Positions 22,930-32,239 of a DNA stretch of 64,000 bases are shown piece by piece; within the stretch, counting starts at the first letter, position 1; the number at the start of each line of letters is the position of its first letter. The translations under genes and the position numbers were made by a program. The notes below the pieces were generated by a model. It was not told where the DNA came from and did no database searches. It was given only the letters and a program-made list of their open reading frames with translations. The DNA is from Thalassotalea psychrophila (lineage in GTDB: Bacteria > Pseudomonadota > Gammaproteobacteria > Enterobacterales > Alteromonadaceae), in assembly GCF_031583595.1 (NCBI RefSeq), contig NZ_CP134145.1:2604001-2668000 (forward strand), in the 5' to 3' direction.

Positions 22930-23134
22930 CCTGCCATGGAAAATTTTGCTTATAATTCATCCATGAATAAAACAAAAATTTTAACCATCCATGGTATTTT
23001 TGAATATAATTCGTCCATGAATAAAACAAAAATTTAGCCATCCATGGCATTTTTGCATATAATTCGTCCATGAATAAAACAAAAATTTTAACCATCCATG
23101 GTATTTTTGAATATAATTCGTCCATGAATAAAAA
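22930..23134. repeat. Tandem array of four 53-55-bp units
   Basis: Four units begin at about 22930, 22985, 23038 and 23092. Each has ccatccatgg (tgccatgg in the first), an AT-rich middle, then aattcgtccatgaataaaac. Units 2 and 4 agree almost base for base up to the point where the last one is cut short by the terminator. Units are contiguous, with no unique spacers. The array follows ppsR by 39 bases. The reverse complement of a unit shares the frame TTCATGGAYGA ... ATGGATGG with the repeats at 56708-56810. Confidence 0.93.
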
Positions 23135-23159
23135 AACGGTTCCCTTAGGAGCCGTTTTT
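23133..23159. terminator. Rho-independent terminator ending the ppsR transcript
   Basis: Stem aaaacgg-tcc/gga-ccgtttt with one G-T pair inside, loop ctta, and A and T runs on both sides. It directly follows the tandem array and precedes aroH by 43 bases, so the array would be transcribed in the ppsR 3' untranslated region. Confidence 0.82.
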
Positions 23160-23202
23160 ACCTATATTAGCGCCAGTTTAAGCATTATAAAAAAGACTTT
23201 AC

Positions 23203-24249
23203 ATGACTATTAGAACTGATGAGTTTCGTACCTCACTAATCGACCATTTAGTATCACCTGCACAACTTGCTCGTGATATACCCTTGTCTGATAAAAACGC
23301 CCAACACATAATCGATTCAAGAAACACCATTGAAAACATTATCAGCGGTAAAGATAAGCGTTTATTAGTTATAATTGGTCCATGTTCAATACACGATACT
23401 AGCGCAGCTTTAGACTATGCTGAAAAACTTAAAGTTTTACATGAACAATATATAGATGATTTATACATTGTTATGCGTGTCTATTTTGAAAAACCTCGTA
23501 CTACGGTTGGCTGGAAAGGTTTGATAAGTGATCCTGACTTAGATAAATCGTTCAATGTAGAGAAAGGCTTGCACCTAGCACGTAATTTATTAATGCAAAT
23601 TAATGATATTGGCTTACCTACTGCCACTGAATTTTTAGATATGGTTACGGGTCAATATATCTCGGATCTAATTAGCTGGGGTGCTATAGGAGCTCGTACT
23701 ACCGAATCACAAGTTCATCGCGAATTAGCGTCAGCACTTTCTTGTCCAGTTGGTTTTAAAAATGGTACTGATGGTAACGTAAAAATTGCTATTGATGCTA
23801 TTCAGGCATCTAGTGTGCCACACGTTTTATATTCTCCGGATAAAACTGGACAAATGTGTATTTATCGCACTACAGGTAATCCATTTGCCCATATAATATT
23901 ACGTGGTGGCAAAGTTCCAAATTACTCTTTAGATGATGTAAACAGTGCTTGTGGAAAGCTTAATGACGCAAACCTAACACCTAGTATTATGATTGATTGT
24001 AGTCACGGTAATAGTGATAAAGATCACCGTAAACAAGTAAATGTTGCCCTAGATTTAGCTGAACAAATTAAAGCTGGTTCTACTGGGGTATTTGGTGTGA
24101 TGATTGAAAGCTTCTTAGTAGAAGGCAACCAAAAAGTCATTGCTGAGCAGGAACTTGTGTATGGCCAAAGTATTACCGATGCTTGCGTTAACTTAGAGCA
24201 AAGCGAACAAATACTTAATATATTGCAACAAGCCATTCAAACTCGGTAA
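23203..24249 (+). CDS. aroH: DAHP synthase, AroH-type
   Basis: Condenses phosphoenolpyruvate and erythrose 4-phosphate, the entry to the shikimate pathway. The 348 residues carry GPCSIHD, VYFEKPRTTVGWKGLISDP and SWGAIGARTTESQVHRE of class-I AroAI-beta enzymes. It resembles E. coli AroH (the Trp-sensitive isozyme) more than AroG in stretches such as RTDEFRT at the start, TEFLDMVTGQ, SPDKTGQM and DCSHGNSDK. It lies after ppsR, also as in E. coli. Trp feedback is inferred. A second isozyme is at 47643-48698. Confidence 0.92.
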   Translation: MTIRTDEFRTSLIDHLVSPAQLARDIPLSDKNAQHIIDSRNTIENIISGKDKRLLVIIGPCSIHDTSAALDYAEKLKVLHEQYIDDLYIVMRVYFEKPRTTVGWKGLISDPDLDKSFNVEKGLHLARNLLMQINDIGLPTATEFLDMVTGQYISDLISWGAIGARTTESQVHRELASALSCPVGFKNGTDGNVKIAIDAIQASSVPHVLYSPDKTGQMCIYRTTGNPFAHIILRGGKVPNYSLDDVNSACGKLNDANLTPSIMIDCSHGNSDKDHRKQVNVALDLAEQIKAGSTGVFGVMIESFLVEGNQKVIAEQELVYGQSITDACVNLEQSEQILNILQQAIQTR

Positions 24250-24426
24250 CTAACATAAGTCAAACTGCATTTGTTGATAACACTCAGGGGATCAACAAAT
24301 GTACGCTCTTAAAATGCCTACATTCATTTGATATATAAATCATTTATAACAACGTTAATAAATATTATAACAAAATACCAGCTGCCCCTTTATTTTTTAG
24401 AACGAATCGTTATAATCAAACTTCTT

Positions 24427-24528
24427 GTCGGAGTGCCAAAGTAACCACTGGTTATTTAGCTGAGATCGCATTTGCGGGATCCGTAGAACCTGTTCAGGTT
24501 AACACCTGCGAAGGAAACAAGGGGAGCG
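24427..24528 (+). promoter_or_regulatory. TPP riboswitch (THI element) of the thiamine operon
   Basis: The conserved THI-box segments occur in order: ggagtgcc (24430-24437), gctgaga (24459-24465), gcgggatccg, gaacctgttcaggttaac and acctgcgaaggaaacaag. The closing helix P1 can form between cttgt (24424-24428) and acaag (24517-24521). It lies 134 bases ahead of thiC. Downstream cactccg (24584-24590), followed by a T-rich stretch, is an exact complement of cggagtg (24429-24435) inside the aptamer and could be part of the switching platform. The rest of the 413-base gap between aroH and thiC holds nothing else I recognise. Confidence 0.96.
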
Positions 24529-24662
24529 AAATATAGAATTCACCCTAAAATGTCTATTCTATCTCTACATTCTTACCTTTCTACACTCCGTCTTTTGTAA
24601 TACCAATTCCAATAATTATCGTGACTTGGTAATAACTAATATTTATACAAAAGGCTTTTTAA

Positions 24663-26606
<1,944 letters not shown>

Positions 26607-26617
26607 GGCCAAATGTC

Positions 26618-27781
26618 GTGAGTAGCAAACATATCGCAATTATTGGTGCTGGTTTACTTGGTCGTTTAACGGCTTTAACGCTTACTGAACAAGGCTATCA
26701 AGTAACATTATTAGATAAAGATAATAAATTGGGCCAACAAAGTGCAGCTTACGCTGCTGCGGGTTTGCTAACACCATTAGGCGAAGCAATGCACAGTGAT
26801 GCCAGTATTGTTGAAATGGGCTTTGAATCATTGCAACTTTGGCCGAAGTTATTAGCCAAGTTAGATGGTTATACCTACTTTCAACAAACCGGTAGTATCA
26901 TCGTAAGTCACGAGCAAGACATTGGTGATTACCAACGTTTTGCTCGTTTCTTACAAACACACTATCCTCAGCATCCGTTGCAAACGTTAAACCGACAGCA
27001 GTTATTGCAGTTAGAGCCGGAGCTGGGCCGCAGTTTCAAGCAAGGTATTTATTTACCAGAAGAAGGACAAATTGGAAATCGAAAGTTACTTGTTGCCTTG
27101 CAGCAACAACTAGAAAAATTGAATGTTTCATGGATTGAACATGCCGATGTCACTTCAATATCTGATGAAAGTACCATTTGTACACTCGGTTATAAATCCG
27201 CTGACAAACATCAAACGCTTGATTGCAATCTTATTATAGATTGTCGTGGTAGTGGTGCACGGCTAAATACCAGCCACAACGATGCATTTCCTCTGCAAGA
27301 TTTACGCGGTGTTCGTGGTGAATTGTTCCAGTTGTTTGCTCCAGAAGTAAAGTTACAACGCCCTATTCGCTTAATGCACCCTCGTTACCAACTCTATATT
27401 GCCCCTAAAACCAAAGGCTTTTATGTTGTTGGCGCAACTGAAATTGAAAGCGATGACTGTTCAGCGATGACCGTACGTTCGTCACTTGAATTGTTGAGCG
27501 CAGCATACAGTGTACATCCTGGTTTTGCTGAAGCTAATATCCGTCAGCATGTTACTCAGTTGCGACCGGCATTTAGTGATAACAAACCACAAATAAGCGT
27601 ATCTAAACGATTAATACAGGTTAATGGCCTATATCGTCATGGTTTTTTAATTGCGCCAGTCGTGTTGGAGCAAGTAATGCAGGCTGTAGCTCAAAGGTAC
27701 GATACTAAACATAACACGGCACAGAGCTGTAAATTTCAACAGCTATTACCAATAAGAAGTGATAATGAAATTATACATTAA
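26618..27781 (+). CDS. thiO: Glycine oxidase ThiO (FAD-dependent)
   Basis: Oxidises glycine to iminoacetate, the substrate for thiazole synthase. The FAD-binding GAGLLGRLTALTL is at the N terminus, followed by SAAYAAAGLLTPLGEA, and the C terminus has the QLRPAFSDNKPQIS segment of DadA/ThiO proteins. Length is 387 residues from a GTG at 26618; an ATG just upstream is out of frame. ThiO is the oxygen-dependent alternative to the radical enzyme ThiH, which is absent from the operon. Its 3' end overlaps thiS by 17 bases. Confidence 0.92.
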   Translation: MSSKHIAIIGAGLLGRLTALTLTEQGYQVTLLDKDNKLGQQSAAYAAAGLLTPLGEAMHSDASIVEMGFESLQLWPKLLAKLDGYTYFQQTGSIIVSHEQDIGDYQRFARFLQTHYPQHPLQTLNRQQLLQLEPELGRSFKQGIYLPEEGQIGNRKLLVALQQQLEKLNVSWIEHADVTSISDESTICTLGYKSADKHQTLDCNLIIDCRGSGARLNTSHNDAFPLQDLRGVRGELFQLFAPEVKLQRPIRLMHPRYQLYIAPKTKGFYVVGATEIESDDCSAMTVRSSLELLSAAYSVHPGFAEANIRQHVTQLRPAFSDNKPQISVSKRLIQVNGLYRHGFLIAPVVLEQVMQAVAQRYDTKHNTAQSCKFQQLLPIRSDNEIIH

Positions 27782-27983
27782 TGGTCAATCATTCCCTCTG
27801 ACCAAAAATGGGAATACCCTTGAGCAAGCCATAAACCAATATATGGATAGTCAAAACAAATCGTTGGATTTAAGCTTTGCCGTTGCTTTAAACGGAAATT
27901 TTATTAGCAAAGATGATTATGCTCAAACCAAGTTAAATGACGGCGATAGCATCGATGTGTTATTTCCGATCCAAGGAGGGTGA
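27765..27983 (+). CDS. thiS: Sulfur carrier protein ThiS
   Basis: A 72-residue ubiquitin-like carrier ending in the required Gly-Gly, which is adenylated by ThiF and then carries the thiocarboxylate to ThiG. I chose the ATG at 27765, which has AAGAAG 5 bases upstream within the thiO coding end; a GTG two codons earlier is too close to that site. The gene overlaps the end of thiO and ends 3 bases before thiG, indicating translational coupling. Confidence 0.94.
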   Translation: MKLYINGQSFPLTKNGNTLEQAINQYMDSQNKSLDLSFAVALNGNFISKDDYAQTKLNDGDSIDVLFPIQGG

Positions 27984-27986
27984 CAA

Positions 27987-28790
27987 ATGTCGTTAACGAT
28001 ATACGGTCAACAACTTAACAGTAGATTATTAATTGGCAGCGCTCTTTATCCCTCTCCTGAAATAATGAAGCAAGCTATATTAGCCAGTGGCTCACAAGTG
28101 GTGACTTTGTCACTTAAAAGGCAAAACCCAAGCGAACTCAGTGGCGCAAAAAATTGGCAATACATCCAAGATATTGTTAAGCAAACAAACGGTTTTTTAT
28201 TGCCAAATACTGCAGGTTGTAAAACCACTAAAGAAGCCGTTACCTTAGCAAAAATGAGCCGTGAATTATTTAATACTGATTGGATAAAGCTTGAAGTTAT
28301 TGGTGATGACTATAATTTGCAGCCCGATCCATTGGAATTATTAAGCGCAACCGAACAACTACTTGCCGACGGTTTTAAGGTATTGCCCTATTGCACCGAT
28401 GATTTAGTGTTGTGCCAAAGGTTATACGATTTAGGGTGTCAGGTTATCATGCCATGGGCTTCACCAATTGGTACCGGAAAAGGCTTAATGAACCCGTATA
28501 ATTTAGAAACTATTCGACTTCGTTTACCCGATGCAACGCTCATTTTAGATGCGGGAATTGGTAAGCCTTCAGATGCATGCATAGCTATGGAAATGGGCTA
28601 TGATGGTGTATTATTAAATAGTGCCGTTGCCCTTGCTGATAACCCGGTATTAATGGCAAAAGCCTTTGCTAACGCTCTGATCTCAGGCGAACAAGGCTAC
28701 CTTGCTGGTGTTATGGCTGAGCGACAAACAGCCCACCCTAGTACGCCAACATTAGATCAACCATTTTGGCATCAACCAGGAAGTAATTAA
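27987..28790 (+). CDS. thiG: Thiazole synthase ThiG
   Basis: Forms the thiazole phosphate from deoxyxylulose phosphate, iminoacetate and ThiS-thiocarboxylate. The 267-residue TIM barrel has the Schiff-base lysine in [11 protein letters not shown] (Lys101), the phosphate-binding [12 protein letters not shown], and [30 protein letters not shown] (in consecutive parts). It is preceded by GGAGGG in the end of thiS, an unusually strong ribosome binding site, and is followed by thiDE after one base. Confidence 0.96.
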   Translation: MSLTIYGQQLNSRLLIGSALYPSPEIMKQAILASGSQVVTLSLKRQNPSELSGAKNWQYIQDIVKQTNGFLLPNTAGCKTTKEAVTLAKMSRELFNTDWIKLEVIGDDYNLQPDPLELLSATEQLLADGFKVLPYCTDDLVLCQRLYDLGCQVIMPWASPIGTGKGLMNPYNLETIRLRLPDATLILDAGIGKPSDACIAMEMGYDGVLLNSAVALADNPVLMAKAFANALISGEQGYLAGVMAERQTAHPSTPTLDQPFWHQPGSN

Positions 28791-28791
28791 G

Positions 28792-30327
28792 ATGACTTAT
28801 CCAACTATTTGGAGCATTGCCGGCTCTGACTGCACTGCCGGCGCAGGTATTCAAGCTGATGTTAAAACTATGCATAATTTAGGCGCTAACCCATGTACCA
28901 TTGTTACGGCAACTACAGCTCAAAACAGTAATGGTGTTATCGCCATTAACCCGGTAAGTGAAGACATTTTAACCTCGCAATTTAATGCACTGATTAAATC
29001 ATCTACACCAAAAGCGATAAAAATTGGCATGTTGGCCAATATTGGCCAAGTCAAATTAGTAGTAACCTGGTTAAAAGTCCTAAAAAACGGGTCCGAACAA
29101 ACTCCATTCGTCGTTTATGACCCTGTGGCCATTGCCTCTAATGGTGACGCATTGACCGACGAAGATATTTTACCAACCGTTAAGGCTGAATTATTTCCTT
29201 TAGTTGATTTAATTACCCCAAATGCAGGTGAAGCCCAGCATATAAGCAAAGAATATATTATTGGCTGGGATAGCGTTCATAGTATTGCCAAACAGTTTAT
29301 CAACTCAGGTATTAACAACGTGATTATTAAAGGCGGTCATGTTGATGTCGATTTAGAGCATTGTGTTGATCACTGCCTGAGTGCTGATAACTTAGAACAG
29401 CATAGCTATTGGCTGGCAAGCCCTCGAGTTGAAACACAAAACAGCCATGGTAGTGGATGTACGTTTGCATCTGCAATGGCGACCTTTATCGCGCACGGCT
29501 ATCACATCAGAGATGCATTTATACTTAGCAAAGCGTACATTAACCAGGGTTTAGCTGTTTCAAAAGATCAGCCCGGTTGTCATGGTGCTATTCATCAAGG
29601 CAACTTTCCTACAACTTTGTCTGATTTTCCGCAAGTACTTGTAAATGATTCTCCTCTAGCCCAGGCAATAGATTGGCAACAAGACAGCGCAAATAGTTAC
29701 ATCTCTGGTTTCAACAATTGTGAGCACACTCCACTTGGTTTATATCCAGTAGTAGACTCAACTGTTTGGATTGAACGTTTGTTAAAATCAGGTGTAAAAA
29801 CCATACAACTCAGGGTTAAACACTTAACCGACAATGAATTGAAAGCAGAAATAAAAACAGCTATCAGCATAGGCAAGAAATATAATGCACAAGTATTTAT
29901 AAATGATCATTGGCAACTTGCAATTGAATTAGGCGCTTATGGTGTACACCTTGGCCAAGAAGATATTGGACACGCAAACCTTACGGCAATTAAAAACGCT
30001 AATATTCGACTAGGTATAAGTACACACGGCCATTACGAATTATTAAAGGTTAAGCAAATGGCACCATCATACCTTGCTGTTGGCGCAATATTTACTACCA
30101 AAACCAAAGATATGACCGGCCAAATCCAAGGGCTTACGGCACTACAACAAATCAATCAACTGGTCGGCGAAATACCTCTTACCGCCATTGGCGGTATAAC
30201 CTTAGACAACGTAGAGTCTGTTCTTGCTACCGGAGTCAAAAGTATCGCCGTTGTTACTGCCATCACCGAAGCAGATGCTCCTGAACACGTCGTTAAAAGC
30301 TTTAATCTTGCGTTAAAGGCGAACTAA
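28792..30327 (+). CDS. thiDE: Bifunctional HMP(-P) kinase / thiamine phosphate synthase (ThiD-ThiE fusion)
   Basis: A 511-residue fusion. Residues 1 to about 265 are the ribokinase-like ThiD domain (IAGSDCTAGAGIQADVKT at the start, HGSGCTFASAMATF near 220 as the anion hole), which phosphorylates HMP twice. Residues from about 310 are the ThiE barrel (LYPVVDS, VKTIQLRVKHL, VFINDHWQLAIELGAYGVHLG in two parts, AIGGITLDNV), which joins HMP-PP to thiazole phosphate. A linker of about 40 residues separates them. In E. coli these are separate genes. The two catalytic motifs look intact, so both activities are expected. Confidence 0.94.
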   Translation: MTYPTIWSIAGSDCTAGAGIQADVKTMHNLGANPCTIVTATTAQNSNGVIAINPVSEDILTSQFNALIKSSTPKAIKIGMLANIGQVKLVVTWLKVLKNGSEQTPFVVYDPVAIASNGDALTDEDILPTVKAELFPLVDLITPNAGEAQHISKEYIIGWDSVHSIAKQFINSGINNVIIKGGHVDVDLEHCVDHCLSADNLEQHSYWLASPRVETQNSHGSGCTFASAMATFIAHGYHIRDAFILSKAYINQGLAVSKDQPGCHGAIHQGNFPTTLSDFPQVLVNDSPLAQAIDWQQDSANSYISGFNNCEHTPLGLYPVVDSTVWIERLLKSGVKTIQLRVKHLTDNELKAEIKTAISIGKKYNAQVFINDHWQLAIELGAYGVHLGQEDIGHANLTAIKNANIRLGISTHGHYELLKVKQMAPSYLAVGAIFTTKTKDMTGQIQGLTALQQINQLVGEIPLTAIGGITLDNVESVLATGVKSIAVVTAITEADAPEHVVKSFNLALKAN

Positions 30328-30328
30328 A

Positions 30329-31078
30329 ATGGCGTTAAACAACAAAGAAAACCAGCGTTACAGTCGCCATTTATTAACACAAAACATAGGCGAGCAAGGG
30401 CAATTAAAGTTAAAGCAGGCAAGCATTTTAATTGTCGGTGTCGGCGGCCTTGGTTGTGCGGCTAGTCAATATCTTGCAGCAAGTGGTGTAGGTAAAATAA
30501 CTCTGGTCGATCATGACAAAATTGAATTAAGTAATTTACAGCGGCAAATATTGTTCAAAACAAATCACCTTAATAAAAACAAAGTTGAAGTGGCGCAAAA
30601 TCAATTATCTGGGTCAAATCCTATGATTGAAGTTATTGCTATTAATCGCTCGATACTCACTTTTAGTGAAGAGCAGTTTAACCCTTACGAGCTAGTACTG
30701 GATTGCACTGATAATTTTACCGCGCGCCAATTTATTAATGAGTGCTGTTTAAAAGCGAAAGTACCAGTACTTTCTGCAAGCGCCATTGACGGCGAAGGCC
30801 AGTTAATTTTCTTTGACTTTTCAACCCCTGATTCACCTTGTTATAAATGTGTATTTCCCGGTAAATTGCAAAGTTCTGTAAACTGTTCAACCTCCGGTGT
30901 ACTTAGCCCTCTTCTAGGAGTGATCGGCAGCATGCAAGCCAGTCAAGCAATAAAAATATTGATTGGTATGAATGTTACTGCGGGGCAATTAACCAGTGTT
31001 AATTTATGGGATTTCAGCTTTCGACAATTTACTGTCCACAAGCAGGTAGAGTGTAAAACGTGTAGCGTAATTAATTAA
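30329..31078 (+). CDS. thiF: ThiS adenylyltransferase ThiF
   Basis: An E1-like enzyme of 249 residues that adenylates the C terminus of ThiS. It has the nucleotide-binding GVGGLGCAASQYLA, LVDHDKIELSNLQRQILF, two CxxC pairs for zinc (CYKC and CKTC), and a Cys in VNCSTSGVLSPLLG. MoeB is a close relative, but the place in the thiamine operon, one base after thiDE, decides for ThiF. It ends the operon; I see no clear terminator in the 26 bases before the convergent gene. Confidence 0.92.
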   Translation: MALNNKENQRYSRHLLTQNIGEQGQLKLKQASILIVGVGGLGCAASQYLAASGVGKITLVDHDKIELSNLQRQILFKTNHLNKNKVEVAQNQLSGSNPMIEVIAINRSILTFSEEQFNPYELVLDCTDNFTARQFINECCLKAKVPVLSASAIDGEGQLIFFDFSTPDSPCYKCVFPGKLQSSVNCSTSGVLSPLLGVIGSMQASQAIKILIGMNVTAGQLTSVNLWDFSFRQFTVHKQVECKTCSVIN

Positions 31079-31104
31079 CAGCAAACATTATTACAATATC
31101 AGGG

Positions 31105-31452
31105 TTATTTACATATTGGCGGCAGTTCAAAGGTATAGCTAAGCACTTCATTTATGGTGATTTGACTGGAATAGTCAGCAGCAAATCCCTGTTGGCTTTT
31201 TGGCTGCTCTTCACCTTTAAATTCTATATATAGCCCTTGATAAGGCTGTTGTTGGTTAGCATGATAAAACTCCTTCAACTTTAATACTTCAGGATTAACA
31301 AGTATCCAATAGTCAGCATTATCAACACACGTCTTAAAACTATGTACCTCAGGGCCCCAAGTGAAGATACCTTGATACAATTCATCACTCTCTGTACTGT
31401 TGCCAACCGAAGATAGCAGTAACAAAGCCGAAATCAATATGTGCTTGTGCAT
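31105..31452 (-). CDS. Small exported protein of unknown function
   Basis: A 115-residue protein from the ATG at 31452, one base after the stop of the phosphatase gene, so probably translated by coupling. It begins with a signal peptide (MHKHILISALLLLSSVGNS) and the mature part YQGIFTWGPEVHSFKTC ... DYWILVN resembles the OB-like C-terminal domain seen in NlpE-type envelope proteins (inference). Two cysteines in the mature part (CVDNADY and the C-terminal PPICK) could pair in the periplasm. An upstream in-frame ATG would remove the signal peptide context. Function unknown. Confidence 0.72.
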   Translation of the reverse strand: MHKHILISALLLLSSVGNSTESDELYQGIFTWGPEVHSFKTCVDNADYWILVNPEVLKLKEFYHANQQQPYQGLYIEFKGEEQPKSQQGFAADYSSQITINEVLSYTFELPPICK

Positions 31453-31453
31453 T

Positions 31454-31936
31454 TTATACTCTTTCATCTTGGATACATTGAAGCAGTCCATCACTGGCAT
31501 CTTCAATTAAATCCAGCACTAGCTCAAAGCCACCACTACCACCATAATAAGGATCAGGCACTTCTGTTTCGCTAAATTTTTCACCATAGTCTAAAAATAA
31601 TTTAATTTTATGATGGTGTTCCTCTGGTGCTAGATCCACCAAATTACCAAAGTTTTCATTATCCATGGCAAGCACTAGTGAGTATTTATCAAAATCTTCA
31701 ACTACAACTTTACGAGCGAATAGTCCACTAAAGTCATAACCGCGTACCTCTCCGGTTTTTTGTGATCGGGAATCAGGTTTATGGCCAACGTGGTAACCAA
31801 TAGTACCGGCAGAATCAATTTCTACATCAACACCCTGCTCTTTTGCTTTATGGCGAAACACTGCTTCTGCAGAAGGCGAACGACATATATTGCCCATACA
31901 GACAAACAATACGCTTTCTATCTTAATATTTTGCAT
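31454..31936 (-). CDS. Low-molecular-weight protein-tyrosine-phosphatase
   Basis: A 160-residue LMW-PTP. The P-loop CMGNICRS (Cys13 to Arg19) immediately follows the first strand VLFV, and the general acid lies in DPYYGG near residue 130. AGAGGAAACT precedes the ATG. No tyrosine kinase or capsule gene is nearby, so it is not the usual exopolysaccharide Wzb arrangement and may serve a stand-alone role. It is followed by the coupled exported protein at 31105-31452 and is convergent with thiF beyond that. Confidence 0.93.
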   Translation of the reverse strand: MQNIKIESVLFVCMGNICRSPSAEAVFRHKAKEQGVDVEIDSAGTIGYHVGHKPDSRSQKTGEVRGYDFSGLFARKVVVEDFDKYSLVLAMDNENFGNLVDLAPEEHHHKIKLFLDYGEKFSETEVPDPYYGGSGGFELVLDLIEDASDGLLQCIQDERV

Positions 31937-32123
31937 AGTTTCCTCTATGTATCATATAAAAATGGTATTAAAATTAAGTATAACCGCCTTTTGTGCCCAC
32001 CATAAACTGTTACTGCAAAATAACTCTCACCTATCTTAATCAATGACGTTGTTACTCAGCCAACATTTATTTTAATAACAGCTCGTCCTAAGATGTCTCT
32101 ATCTGACTATTAAACTGGAAAAA

Positions 32124-32161
32124 TGTAACCAAAACACCTCGCAACGTAACCCAAATGTAAC
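32124..32161 (+). promoter_or_regulatory. Three phased TGTAAC-type direct repeats
   Basis: tgtaacc, cgtaacc and tgtaac occur at 32124, 32145 and 32156, that is 21 and 11 bases apart, about two and one helical turns. Such phased direct repeats are the usual target form of OmpR/PhoB-type response regulators. They lie 79-116 bases ahead of the GGDEF/EAL sensor gene. Apart from these, the 303-base gap (31937-32239) shows nothing I recognise. Confidence 0.3.
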
Positions 32162-32239
32162 TAGGCCAGTTTTATTGGTGCAAACAGGATCGGTAAATGG
32201 TAAAAAAACGACAAAGGGTTAATGTTTGGCTGATAAAAA

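Noticed and set aside
22925..23125. 66-codon open frame on the minus strand within the tandem array
   Set aside because: It only translates the repeat units; its peptide is itself repetitive and has no ribosome binding site.
22930..23134. Possible CRISPR array
   Set aside because: Units are contiguous and similar over their full length, with no unique spacers and no cas genes nearby.
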